From: Casuarius casuarius
Taxonomy: Eukaryota > Chordata > Aves > Casuariiformes > Casuariidae
DNA: 64,000 nt
Direction: 5' to 3'
Assembly (NCBI GenBank): GCA_003342895.1
Contig: PTFA01000197.1
Span: 558,001-622,000 of the forward strand
Shown here: piece by piece, positions 47,575 to 60,363 of the stretch
How the letters are laid out: each line of letters begins with the position of its first letter
Position numbering within the stretch: position 1 is the stretch's first letter
The notes under the pieces: generated by a model
Databases searched by the model: none
Told to the model about the DNA's origin: nothing
What the model saw: the letters and a program-made list of their open reading frames with translations, nothing else
Program-made: the position numbers and the translations under genes

Positions 47575-50500
47575 CAAAGAACAGTCATGCTCTGCTAAAG
47601 CCACAGTAACATGTTGGTCAAAACCAAGCAGACTCCTGCTGGGAATGGAAACGTGAGTAATAGTAGTATGGTCACCATCAAAATTTTGATTAAAACAAAG
47701 GACCCATGTGAATGAGATAAAGGCCTTGAAAAAGGCCTTCTTTTACTGTGGTCAGAAGAAAAAAGAAAGGAAGAAGATACCTACATTAAAAAAGACGGTG
47801 TAGATATTTATGTCTTAGAAAGTGACCAGCCACCACCCCAGCAACCACCCAAACACAACCCCAGAAATGGAAAGAAACTCTTCATTTGTTGGAATCTGAA
47901 ACCTAGTTTCTGGAGGGCTCCAAAAAGCGATGGAGGAATTTCTTTCTGTTTTTCAGAAGTTAGCTAAAGGTGCACTCTGAATGCTGGAGTGGTGAAGACC
48001 ACCACACCGTGTTCTTCACATGGGGACAGGTGGTTTCCAATGTGGGAAGAGGATGAGGCACCTGGAAAGAAGAATAGCAGGAGAAAGATGTTTAGAAAGA
48101 AAAAAAAGGGGGGACTTGTGTGAAATATATATGATTGCTAAAGCTCAGTGAAGAGGAGACGGAATTTTTGTGAAGGGAAAGAAAGCACAGGAACTAGCAG
48201 GATGGTTGAATCAAATCCTGGGGAAGAAAACACAGGATTTGGTGGCTGGCAAAAAAGGTATGCTCATGCTTCTAGAAAAGGGAAGACAATTTGGGATACA
48301 TTCAAAGCTGAAGCAGTGTGGCTTTGTAAAAACAGAATGGCTAATAAACTAAGGGGAGCTGGGTAAGATACCACTGCAGAAAGGTCACCACCAGTTCACA
48401 TAGCTTGTTGCAGACACTGTGTGCCCTTCCTCAGTATAAAAGCAGCAGAGATTGAAAGTCAATAATGCAACTAGGTGAGAAAGGAAAAAACAAGTTTGGT
48501 TTGTAAACTCTGCAGAGATAAGAGCAAGATCAGCTGAGGTTCCAGATGGGAGCTTCAGTGAGGAGCCATCCTAAAACAAAAGGAAATGAGGCAGAGCCCT
48601 GGGAGCTGCTGTTTGAAAGAAGCAGTAAGCAGAGTTTACCAAGGTTCCCTCTACAGCTCCCTGGGAAGCTCATCTATTTTATTAAACCACAATATCTCAT
48701 GAAATCAAAGAAACCTTGGCTCCGCTTGCCATTTCACCTTGCCTTTTTTTCCTCCACTTGCTCTCTTCCAAACAAACCAGTCAAATAAAAACATTTCATT
48801 TCTGAAGTGCCCTTATTCAATATCACCACTGCCTTGTTCCCAAACTATGGTGATGCAGAGGCCGCAAAGCCCCTGGGACCTGCAGAGCCGGAAGGGCTAA
48901 CATACACAGGGGCTGCTGCATACAGCCAGCTGCTAGTGTAAGATGATAAAAAGGCACAGGATGCTCCTCCCCAGCAGGTCAAGACAGCAGGACTACCAGG
49001 GCTGCTGCAGATGCAGTGAGAGAACCAAGATGGGAGACGGCTGTTGACCACTTCTTTAGCTTGTACAACTGCAAACATTAGCCATGGCCTAACAAGTATT
49101 ACCCCAGTCTTCTGAAACCCATCCTGATCTTTGGAAACTCCAGCTCTTGTTCAAAACAGAGCATGGTCATGCATGTGGTTCACTTCTCATTTCCCCAGCT
49201 AGTTTCAGTTTTCCAAAGGTTTCGTTTTTCAGGTGTCTTCATAAACAAACTCCAAGCCTCCTCCACTGCTGCTCCTCCCATTACAATATAAATTTGTAAG
49301 GCAGCAGGATTTCATCTGCAGAAGAACAGAAAAGCAATTTCAAACAAAATGTATCTTTAAAAAGCCTTTCAGATCTCTCTGCCATCCCTCTGGCAACCAG
49401 TGCAGTTGTCTATGTCTCTGGGTCATAAATTACCTAACCAAGAGCACCACAGGTAGCAAGAGTCCAAGAAAAATAATAATAAAAAAGGAAAGTGAAAATA
49501 AAAATAGTTATTTTCCCCAACCCCTGAATACCCAGAGTAGCAAAGTTACAGGACATTTTTAGGGGGACAGATGTGAAACTGGGTTACAGATCCAAATACT
49601 TCTGGGCCATTGATTCTGTCCCAAATCAGGTCAGTATTCTAACATATAACCTCTGAGCTGTATTGGAAATCTCCGACCACTTTCATGAAAATGGTGTCCT
49701 TATTGAAAATGTACCACCTTATATTGTAAGAATGAGATGAAACCCAGCAGAAACCCAAAGGAAACCTTGTATACTCTTATTATTAGTTTTGATATTTAAA
49801 TAGATTTAAAAAATCATTTATGAAAGCAGCTAGACTGGTAGAATTGTCCTTTATGCATCAAATACAGTTGCCAAGACATGGACTGCAACTCCACTGGCTT
49901 GTTTCAGTCTGTCCGGGGAGAGTAGATTTACAACACAGACAAAGTTCATTTTCCTCTGGCTGCAGAGATTAGATCTGTTGGGAAATATTTTCTTCCATTC
50001 AAATTAACATTTAACCATATTCATTTTCATGATAGGTAAAAATGCAACTAAAACTAAGTCATAATCTTGAAAATTTTCAGAACGAATTTTAGAAGAGCAT
50101 GACAGAAGTATTTTATTTCAAACATTTCAGAATGCTACCTTCAGATTTCAGTGTTTTTCATGTATGCCAACCCTAAAACAATCATCATTTTAACTCAAAA
50201 TCTGAAACATGCGTATTTTAAAATACTGAAAAATTGGAGCAATTAAAAAAATAAAGTAACCTTTTGTAAAACTTCTGAAAAACATAAGCCTTTTGGAATT
50301 TCCCCTTTCCTATTAATTCATTCAGGTATGAGAAACTGATCTCTTAGGATGACAAACTTTCTGACAAAAAAATCACTAAAATTTCCACACAGAATTATCA
50401 GCTGGAATCAACATTTTGGATTCATCACTGAAAAACTAAGCAAAGACCCTATTTTATAGAAACCTCAAAGCAACCATTGCTTGGTAAGAAGTGGGTTCTC

Positions 50501-51284
50501 AACTTCAGTGAATTCAGAATGAAAAATATCATACTCCCTACTCCCATCACGGTCTCCAGTCATAAAAGAGAACTTTTAAGAGTTCATCAAGTACATAGCA
50601 CTGCTGGACAGATTTTTTGTTGTCATTCCTTTGATCTCTCTGTTACTCAGGGTTAATCTTTCAATTGGAATGACAGCAATTTAGTGCAATCTCAAAGGTT
50701 TGCGTGGCCTATTTGAANAAGTTATTAAAAATATAAAAGACAAAAACAAGCCTTGCTTTAGGTAAACTCGGTTATGTGTTGAAGGTGTTTATTTACAGAA
50801 AAGTTGAGAGACTTTAGAAAAAAATAATGTGATGCAGCTTGTTGATTTAGGAGTTTGGAGGGAGCTTTTTTTTTATTTTGTAGAACTTAACCAAGTCTCC
50901 CAGGAAAAGTTTTTAAAAGTGCCGATACTGAAAAAGATCAGGAGATGGCAGCATTGGTAAAGCATCAGATTAACTCAGTTTTCTGTACTGACACTAGATT
51001 TGTTCAACACATTTTGATTCATTGTTGCTAAGACCCAAGATTATCTCCACTTCCAAAATATTCTGATAAAACATTCTCTGAACTGCTATCATTGTACAGA
51101 TCTTGTTTATGTGTGGTACAAAATGTGGATTGGCAAAAAAAGAATTATTAGAAAAGAGGGAGTAACTACTGTTCTGACTGGAATTATCAGCCAATTCTCA
51201 AACAATGGCATTGTCAGGCACATTACTTTTTTATATAATTATGATTAATAATTATTTGTCTTATGGTATACCCCAAATGTTCCA
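47575..51284. other. Non-coding block
   Basis: No gene recognised. TATAAAAG at 48435-48442 resembles a TATA box but has no supporting exon. The nested frames at 48148-48366 have no motif. From about 49.7 kb on the DNA turns AT-rich. An ambiguous base is at 50718. Confidence 0.45.
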
Positions 51285-51402
51285 ATCCAAACTACATCTA
51301 ATTGTAGTGCTGCTACAAAATCATGTATTAAAAGGCAGTCCCTGCCCAAGAAATTTACAGTGTAAATTAGGACACTCAAAATGAAAGCATACTAAATCAC
51401 TG
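51285..51402 (-). mobile_element. MIR-like SINE tail fragment
   Basis: 'agtgctgctacaaaatcatg', 'aaaaggcagtccctgcccaag' and 'aaatttacagtgtaaattagg' match, in reverse, the tail of the SINE subfamily at 41.1 kb ('...gctgtacaaacacatagtaagagacagtccctgccccgaagagcttacaatctaaatagac...'). Only this part is recognisable. Confidence 0.6.
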
Positions 51403-52019
51403 AAAGTGAAAGCAGAAGTACAAAGATATTGTAGGAAAATCATTCTACATACGATAGTCTATCCTCATATATGGGTCTTGTAGCAGCAGGTAGATCTACA
51501 GTAAGAAAAAAATCCAGAATAATCACATTTTATCATAAAAAGTCTAATTACAGTTAGAGTCTGTGACTTCAGTGTGGTCAGTGCTTTTTAAAATCTAGCC
51601 ACCTGAGTCCCATTCAGATCCAGTAAAATGGTTGTACAAGGCAAGCTAGTCTTTTTGATTTCAATAGGACTTCAGTCCACCTTAAGTGGAAGTCCACCTG
51701 AAGTCCACCTTCAGTCCTTATGTAAATATTTGGTTGGGTTATGCCACGGAAAATGGTCTGGGGCTCAAGCTGAATGGTGTAACACGACAGCCAAGCATCT
51801 AAGACACACAAGAGCTAGACTGGAAGAAAATCAGGCACTTTTCACTGTCACAACTTTCTCCCGACTACATAGGCTGTAACAACTTCAGTTACACATGTAA
51901 GTGTGTTTCTGGGGTGACTGTCCACCATGGGATCCACTATCAAACACTGTCACGAAGACCATTTTGTAGCATGCAATATAATTGTGGCTGTTAGAAATTA
52001 AGTTTAAAAATTAGTTTTG
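51403..52019. other. Non-coding spacer with nested tandem repeat
   Basis: At 51669-51716 the word AGTCCACCT(T/G) recurs four times with small spacers, partly as inverted copies around CTTAAG. The upstream text 'ttgatttcaataggacttcag' recalls the 'ttgacttcaatggga' words of an old sauropsid repeat. No gene. Confidence 0.5.
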
Positions 52020-52670
52020 AGGGAGCTGCAGCCATCCAACACATGCTGTGGCCACCCAGGTTCAGCACATTGCCTTTGACCCACTCCCATAAAGGTAACC
52101 CTGGCACGCCAGCAGGGAGGCTGGGAAGTCCCTCGGGACATGCTGGTTGCACCCATGACCCACACATCGACACCGGCAGTGGGCACCAGTGGACCCACCG
52201 CAAGGGGTACCCGCCAGGGGCTGAAGGGAGAGATCAGTACCCCAGGAGCCAAACCGCGAGGCAGGGCATGCCCCTGAGACAGGAGGGGAGCTTTCTGTCT
52301 GCATCTCCCACACTAAGATTTCACCAGACACATGAGCCAGGCTAACAGCTTGCTGCCTCCAGAAGAGGGGTCCCCTCCTTCCCACCCATCTGCACCTACC
52401 TGCACCCTCCCAGCCCCTAGGGCACCCATGTGGCCCTCTGGCCAATCGGTTCAGCTTGCTAAGATGGTGGAAAGCAACCAAACAAAACAGCAACTGTGGT
52501 TTCCTGCTGTTTTAGTGAGCATTAAACTCACTAAAAGTCACAAGGGAGTCAATGGGACAAAAGGACATCTGAGACCAGGAGAGGGGCAAGCAGGACTGTC
52601 CCTCTCAAGAGCCACAAGCTGGCAGATCAGCACAACTATGATGTGAAACCTCACCCTTAATACCTGGGGA
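52020..52670. repeat. GC-rich island, possible insertion
   Basis: About 650 bases of G+C-rich DNA with sharp AT-rich flanks (51.96 and 52.68 kb). It contains a perfect 10-base inverted repeat TTTTAGTGAG/CTCACTAAAA with a 7-base loop at 52510-52536. Overlapping frames on both strands are compositional and show no domain. An unrecognised LTR or other insertion would explain the composition step, but I see no TG...CA ends that I can defend. Confidence 0.4.
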
Positions 52671-55600
52671 CTCTAAGCAAGATATTTTCAAGTAACAGCC
52701 ATATGTGATTCCGCGATGATGATGTAAATTGTAGCAGACCTCTAAATTCACTTAGACTTACAATCCCATGATAGATTTATAATCTCATAATATAAAAATC
52801 TTCATTCCAAATGTTTCTTCACATGTTCAGAAATGCTAGATTGCTTTTCTTTTTTATGAAATACATTATCATCTACCTATGCTATAGTGTCTTAACAGAA
52901 TCATTGGTTTATCAACAGCTTCATCTAACTACATAAATCATCTAACAAATCACCTAACTACATCAAACTACATCACATTAAGATTATGCTGTATCTTTCA
53001 CATACTATTTTATTCTTTCTTTTCAGAAGCAAGAGTCTTACATTTACCCTCAGAAAGAAATATCAGAGATTCATCAGGAAGCAGACAGGAAGCAGCCTTT
53101 GTGCAACACCTGAATGCAAGCTAAGTAAATAAAAGGAACATAATAAATACAGTGGGTTAGCGGTATTTTTCAACGGCACACTCCCCACAGCTTCTGTAAA
53201 AAAAAAAGCTAACAGCTGAGGGTTCTTACTTTACATCACATCCTGTGGATTCAGGTCATCAGCAGACAAATCAGACAACAAATTTTACAGCTAGGATGTT
53301 TTGCATATGCCTGTGTCTTTCATTTCATGAACAGTTTTCCAATTTTTGATCAGAAAATTAGGTTTATTATTTTCCCAAATTGCTCAACAAATTCCAAGGC
53401 TGGGTGCTTAACTGGTGAGGTCTTTCAGATTTTTGTTCAGGTTTTTGTTTTCAATCATCTGTAAAGTAATAACCCTGCACTTATCTGCTTGACATAGATC
53501 TAATTATAAACTATTTAAATATCATATGCAGTTATCTCTGATAGAAAGGTTGCTACGCTCATCCAAAGTCTTCTGAAGTAGTGAAATCCTAATCACTTGT
53601 GATGTATGACTAGAGCTTTTAGATTAGCTGCTTTCTACACATAAGACACAGCCTTTGGTAATAACAATGGTGGATTAATTTCAGACTATTATTACATTGT
53701 CCCAATTCAAAAGTTAATATAGAATACTTTGCACATTTTACAGTGGTATTCTCAACATCTGGTTAATATTTCTAGCCATAAATACAAATAAATATCCCAG
53801 GAATGCATGTTGTATAGACCAAACTTTGCTTAATCAATGGCCTTAAAGCTGTTTTAGCCCATAAATATCATAACTCATAACCTAGCAATGGACTGACTCC
53901 AAAAGAATGAAGGAACTATTGACTGACTCTTCTTCCATATTTCTGTTCTCCTGGAAGTACACGAGCCTTTGAAATGATGAAAAGGCTTTTGACAGTGTGG
54001 AGTGGCCACATAGTGGAAATACTAAAGACCGTTTTCTTTACGAGAGCCTATTTTAACTATCTGTACTAGCTTTCAGAAAAGCTCTAATGTCTGTAAACTT
54101 TGGTCAGATGATAAAATCCTTTGCTTTCTATATGATTTTTTGAGAATCTCTACTGTTTTTGTCAAGACAGAATTATCAGTGGTTGCTCTAAGAAAACTTG
54201 TCTTTTTCACATAGTAAAAAGAGATAACATTGCGCTTCTTGCATAAATATTCTCCTGTGTACAGTGGAGATGCACTCTACCCTAATGCTGGTGAAAACAC
54301 AGATTTGCTCCCTTTACAGTGTAAAAAAATAACTCGTGAGCAGTGTTACTGCTGAACAAAAGAAATGTATTTCCATCTGCCCCTTTCAGATGATTCCTTA
54401 TTGGTTTTACAAGACTTAAAATTGGAATGATTACTGGTGTTCATCAAATAGAAGTGAAAGCAAGCAAATATGACACACAAAAATAAGCAGTCTTTCAGCT
54501 ATTTGAGAGCTTAATCAAAAGAAGCTATATGTTGAATACTGTATATTTCTTAGAGTGATATTTTTGTATGACAGACAGAATTTATGTTATTTTGCAATTT
54601 TCTTTTCTCTCTACTCCTGGAAAGAGATTTATTAAAAAATACCTTTTTTGAACTAAAAAGGCAAATACAGTGCCCAATAATATTAAATAATAAGAGCATA
54701 CAACTGTAAGATTCAGATACATACATTAAAATAAGGAGGCAATTATGCTTGAAAACTTAAATTACTTAAAAGTTATTTAAAATGCCAGACTTTTCTTCAC
54801 ATCCATATATAACCCTGTCCTTTGAAGACAGGCATTACTGTTAGTGCTGTTCAAACTTCAAATGTTTGCTATTCAAATGTTAAGCAAATGATAATATGCT
54901 GTTTATAAAATTAAAAAATAAGTACTAAATAATGCTGTTCACTAAATAATAGCTAACATGATAAAATATTTTCTGGAAATTCATATTGCACATAGCACCT
55001 TTATCTTTTTTGACTTTGTTTTTACAGGGATCATTTCTTTGTCTATATAAATACATTTTGCAGTTACAGAAGCATAGGAATCCATTTCACAGTAATCTAG
55101 AAATACTTACATAGTGAGATTTTTTTGCTAGTAAAGTACCCTTTGATCTTACAGAAAAACAGGCAAATACATTCTGAAAGCTGGAATTTGAACGTAGATC
55201 AAATAGACTTGAAACACAGTGCAAAATATTACTTGTCAGGAAAGTTAGTCATAAAAACAATACTGCTAGAGACATCAGTTGAAATTTTTAATCCAAGAGT
55301 GAATATAATTTTGAAAATTTAACCAGAAATTACTGAGCTTGGTTAAAAAAAAAAATATTGAAGGCAACTCTACGATCTGCTGAAGCAGGTGGTCAGAGAT
55401 ACGTTGTTTTCCCATCCAGCCTAAAAATTTATTACTATAAATGTAATTCTCAATCATTTGAGAATACAATGAGACTATGTATTTTATTATCTTAATTCAG
55501 TCATTTTACCAGCACTCAGGCAGAGGGTTTTTGTTCTTTCCTTTCACTTGTTGCTTCCCTATTGTGTTTTAGCAGCACAGTGTTACAAATATAGGAACAT

Positions 55601-55904
55601 GTAGCTTCATTAGGTAATCATCAAAAGTTCAAGCCTGTCTCAGAAATAGTTCTTCTCTGGCCTTATACAGATAGCAGAGTTTATCCAAAATTCTGTGGAG
55701 TATCCCTTCTTCATTTGCAACTCAGGAAAGGAGGATGTTAACCATGAAGCTAACATAAGTGCAGATCTAGATAGCCAAAATTCCCTGGAGCACACAGGCC
55801 CTCACCTTTTCATACAGGTAGAGATGTCTCAGCCCTTAAAATTCTGTAGCAATTATTTCTGCAATTATTCATATAGCAGTGTTTAAACTTAGTAAGCATT
55901 TTCA
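52671..55904. other. AT-rich non-coding block
   Basis: No gene recognised. A degenerate tandem of CATCTAACTACAT/CACCTAACTACATC/AAACTACATCAC lies at 52921-52977. ACTAAATAAT is repeated at 54924-54933 and 54941-54950. Otherwise plain AT-rich DNA. Confidence 0.5.
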
Positions 55905-56215
55905 AAAGGGCATAATTCAGCTCAGGTGACTCGTGGCAACCAAAAACTGCATTAGCTGGAAAGGATGCGGCCTGAAAAATGCACCTGTTATGACACTTCC
56001 AAAAAGGATTATGAGGGCCTAAGAGATGCTTGCCATCTCAGCAATTTGTGCTATAAATAACACCTTGCTATTCCCCAAGCAAAGTGACCTCCTTTGACTT
56101 GTTAGACTAGTTGTCTTATAGCTGCTGGCTATAAAAGGAGAACTCTGCATTGTTAAATAAAGTTTCTTTATGCTAAAGGGCATAATCTCTGTCCCAGTAT
56201 GTGGTTTTGCTACAT
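55905..56215 (+). mobile_element. Possible LTR-like or retroposed insertion
   Basis: A canonical TATAAAAGG at 56130-56138 is followed 18 bases later by AATAAA at 56156-56161, an arrangement seen in some retroviral LTRs. A 12-base direct repeat AAAGGGCATAAT flanks the interval (55905-55916 and 56175-56186), 270 bases apart, and could be a target-site duplication of a LINE-type insertion or chance. LTR duplications are normally 4-6 bases, so the two clues point to different mechanisms. Confidence 0.25.
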
Positions 56216-59200
56216 CTGGCTGGGTTATTCTGCTGTCCCCAATGTCTAATGTCTCTTAGTTGTTAGTCCTACCAATGCCCTGGTTACAGATCTCTCAAGA
56301 ACGATTAACTTCTCTATCTAAATCTCTTAATTTTCATAATATCAGAACCAGGATACAAAACTCATATCACATCCCTCGCCCTAAAAGTGACAATACTGTG
56401 TTCAAAAGTATACAATGTTTTAAGCTTCCACATTTTCCAGTAAACTTTTGCATTTTTGAGCTTCTGGGAGGGAATCTACCCTCTCATTAAACCTTAAATT
56501 TACACACAAAAATATCAGCTTCCTCCTGGCTGCTCTAAGGAGAACTTTGTCCTCTTGCTTTGAGGATTAGGGAGTTTCCATTCTATTTCTCTTCCTCGGT
56601 TTCCCTCCTGATGCTCCTCCCCTGTCCTTCTTGCCATCCCACTCATTTTCTCTTTAACTTATTGCCTGATTTCCTGTTGTATTGTATCCCTGGACTTTTG
56701 CCTGCTCCCAAGAGGCTCCCTTTCCTCTCACTCTGGTCCCTATTCTGCTGCAATACTTCTCTCACCTGCACTTATATTCCTTTACCTCTACCCACGTTCA
56801 GGGCCCTGCATGTTTCCCTTCATGCTGTGTCCCAAGCACCAGACCTCCCCCATGCCTGGAGGCTCCATCCACTTATCTGTTCATTTGGTGGCATGGGTGA
56901 CCAGGCAGACATCCCAGGGAAATTCCTAACTCTAGTTCAGCCAGCACACTAACACTTGGGGCTCCTGGGTATATGATATTTTGGGGCAGATGTCCCACCA
57001 GCCCTGCTTTCCTTGATGAAACACCTGCAGACTGATGCCCCTAGAGGCTTCAGTGAAAAGTCAGGCAAGAAAACCACGAGCAAAGGGAAGGTAACATCTT
57101 CCTTGCTTCAGGGAATGTTTTTACGTAGAGATCAACCATAGGGCAGCTTCCCTCACCATCCTCCCTTTCCCAGGAAAGGAGCATGGGAGGGCTGGAAATA
57201 ACCAAATGTAAGCTCTCCTCCCTCTCACAAGCAAAGCTTTGAGCGTAGACCTCAGCTGCTGCAGGCTACCCAGGAACTCAGCAACCAAGCCAAGGCACTG
57301 CCTCCAGGCCTTGATCCTCCCCTGCCTGCTCCGTGGGTCAGAGCTTCTGTGTCTCTGGGTGCCCTTCTCCCACTCCTGTTCCAGGCCATGACCTCAGAGA
57401 CAGCACAGATCTCCCTGGCCTATATAACACCAATGAAGCAGAGAGGGAGAGAGCTTGGGACATACCCCTGCGGAACCTAGAAAGAGCCTAGAGGCAGGAG
57501 AAGACAAACAGTGGTTAAACGTAACAGGTATCCATGGATGTGTATCACAACCAGGGAACTTGGGGAGGAAAGAACTGCTGCCATGTTCTTTAATATGAAT
57601 CTTACACAGCCTGGGTGTGTAGCTGAACCCAGGAGCTGGGAAGCATTCCCAAGTCCCCAGAGTTAAGAACAGCTGAAAAGATTGTGTTCTGAGGGCAAGG
57701 CGGTCACTAGCTATTCAAAATCTCTAACAGCAATCTCTGAGCCCAGCTTTTGCTCTCCATTTTCTGAAGCCTGATCATGAGAATAAAACTCATAAAGAAG
57801 AAATAAATTAATAAAAGCATTGCCATGGAAGACAACCTAACAAATAGTCCTCAGTGTGTGGGTCTCCCACTCACGTTCATGCTTGGCAGGATAAGGAGTC
57901 ACTGCACAAGATGAACTCTCCCACTCACAGGGAGGAAAGGCAACTGCCAGAATTGAAGTAGGAAAATAGTAAAAATAAACAAACACTTTACCAAATAAAA
58001 TCACAGAGAATGGCCTCCTTCCAAAGTGCAAGGTGCACTGGGCATTCTGAAACTATACTTTGGTCTTCTATGCAACCTCTAGCTATAGATATGTTCTCAT
58101 GTGCCTTGGGCAGGTGCAACAGAGGACAAGTGGGGCTTTAACTCAAGAACCTCCTTATTTACCACCTTCACAAACAGCCAGATCTTAACAACTTCAGCAC
58201 TCCCTGCAAGAAAACTTTCAGCTGGCCTCAGGCAACAATAAACCATTATGAAATGCAGCTGGGTACCCTGTACATCTCTGCTGACACTGCGAAGTAACAT
58301 GCAATCATGCTCTGTATACAGCTATGTCTATCTGTCTGTTACTATGTCCTTTCCTTTTCCTCTTCCCATTTCGGTGACATGAGATTACAGTTCTTGAGAG
58401 TGAACTTCAAAACAAGTTTCCAGCTACCCTCAAGACACAGTGTGAAATTTTATGGGAAACTTAAACTATGCAGAATTATCAAACTCTGTTCAGAGACACC
58501 CCCACTACAGAAAATGTTGACGAGGCATATTGAAGCATATTGCAACTGAAGAAAATACTGCTTTCTACAGGACTGCAGGTACCAAAGCAACAGCTGTCTG
58601 TACTGAACTAGACTTGTCTGGAGTGAGACCCAGGATTGGTGCCCGAGTCCTTCAGTGTGAGAGCACCTGTTGATAAACACTTAGCTTTGATCAAGTGAGG
58701 ACATTAGATACTGTTTAGCAGAGGAGAAGCACTTTACCAAACTCTGCAAGAGTTTCACACATTGCTTTGCCTCATTACAAAAGGCAAAAAATCATGGTGA
58801 TAGTCATGATACAATTATTTCCACCAACTTCTGATTAGATGAATACAATCTGCATTTTACCCTTTTCCTAGTCTCAGAGAGAGGAAAAACAAGAGAGGGC
58901 CTTGTCTGAAACACCTAAGCAAGTTCCTAAAGTCAATGCAATTCTCAGATATTACCATTTCACCATTCTCAGGCAATTCCTGTGTTGTGCACATGATGGT
59001 GATTGTTTTCTTCATCCAGCTAATTACTGCTTGTTCTTGAATGTGTTCCCAGACTCTCTTTAGTGTCGCAGCATTTTTGACATACACACTTCTGGGAAGA
59101 AAGAAATTTCCTGTATTTCATCTCCTTTCTTCAAGATTATTTACAGAGAGAAAGCCGAAGCAAATGTTACTTTGACATGGTTTGGATTCAAAATCAACAG

Positions 59201-59455
59201 ACACATGGTTTCAGAAAAGTTAATTATAAGTCTGCATTAAATATGAGTCTTGGAATGTACAAGTTTACATTCATTATGAATACAGTGGTAATAAAAACAA
59301 CAACATTTGATTCAAGTTGGAGCCCACTGAAAAGACAAGGTCATCCCACAGTGACTCAGAACACCACTTCTTCCTGTTTTGACCGCACAGTCAATGTGTC
59401 ACCTATATTGCTCATAAGTAGTAAAGAACATGACCAACAAAATTGACTATTTTGG
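56216..59455. other. Non-coding block
   Basis: No gene recognised. The plus-strand frames at 56560-56952 are C/T-rich and low complexity. TATATAA at 57421-57427 follows a G+C-rich stretch and could be a TATA-like word, but no exon follows. From about 57.7 kb the DNA is AT-rich. Confidence 0.45.
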
Positions 59456-59757
59456 TAGTCAATGCCCACCACAGGAAAGATGAACATCAAAACTTACGAA
59501 GCATAAGATGAGTAAGCAGAGTGGCTCCTGCATTCAGAATCGTAAGTCAACCTGGTGGACGAATGATTTACTGCCTTGCACATGAGAATATCAATAAAGT
59601 GCCTTTAGGCTTTTCCCTTGAGGCCCAGACTGAAGACGCTAGGTCACCTCTTGCAAGTCGGGGTATAGACTCTGCTTTATGGCTTCCCACCTTCCACAGC
59701 TCACCAAGATGCTTGGAAAGACACAAAGAGCATGGTATGCACCCTTGCTGTTGCCAA
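59456..59757 (-). other. Possible retroviral leader next to LTR
   Basis: Directly downstream (minus strand) of the LTR end at 59760 the sequence reads 'ctt' then TGGCAACAGCAAGGGTGC. A TGG two to three bases after an LTR is where a tRNA primer-binding site begins. I cannot assign a tRNA. No gag-like reading frame is visible, so either this is a short relic of the leader or the match is fortuitous and the LTR is solo. Confidence 0.25.
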
Positions 59758-59759
59758 AG

Positions 59760-60363
59760 TGATGTATCAGAATAAGGGTCAGTAAAGCAGACAGCAATCG
59801 AGACAAAAACAGGCTATCCTATAACAGACAAGCTTTACTGGATATACAATATAGCGGGTACAACTATACAGAACTAAGGAGTGATACGTAGTTCTGTCAA
59901 AAAGACCTCACTAATTCTAGCAATCAGACATCCTAGCAGCTTTGGGGAGATGGCATACTGCAGAGACCCATGAAAACTCCGCTCCCTTATATTCACAGGG
60001 TTCACAGGTCCTTTGTTGTTGTCACCTTTTATACTTTTCCCAGTTCTTTTGAGTCTTGTAATAACTCCTCCTACTTCAGCAGTTGCTTTTCTTGCCTCTT
60101 TTCTGTACCTTTACAAAGACGCTTTCTTCAGCTTCTTTATCTCCTTCCATCCTGCTTAGGGACTCTGAAATCACACAACAGCATCTATTTTTTCTGGTTT
60201 ATTTTTCTGGTTCAGTTCTGGGTTATTTAAGCCAACTTAAGCACATGCCAACTACAGGCTGCACTGGCTATATTAGAACTGAATGTATAATGATACTCAG
60301 ACTTGATTACTCCGGCATTAGACTTCAGGATACTGCCATCACACTAATTGTCATTGCAAAACA
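59760..60363 (-). mobile_element. Probable endogenous retrovirus LTR
   Basis: Read on the minus strand, this segment has LTR parts in the expected order and spacing. A start like TGTTTTGCAATGACAATTAG lies near 60363. A TATA box (TATAAAAGG, at 60033-60025) is followed about 190 bases later by a polyadenylation-type AGTAAA (near 59839-59834). A short U5-like end finishes in '...gatacatca' at 59760, followed by a TGG-starting site. No coding genes of the virus are seen and no second LTR was found in the window. The outer (5') boundary is uncertain. It is an old, non-functional copy. Confidence 0.45.

Noticed and set aside
57361..57480. TATATAA at 57421 after a G+C-rich stretch as a promoter or LTR
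   Set aside because: No further LTR signal or exon follows.
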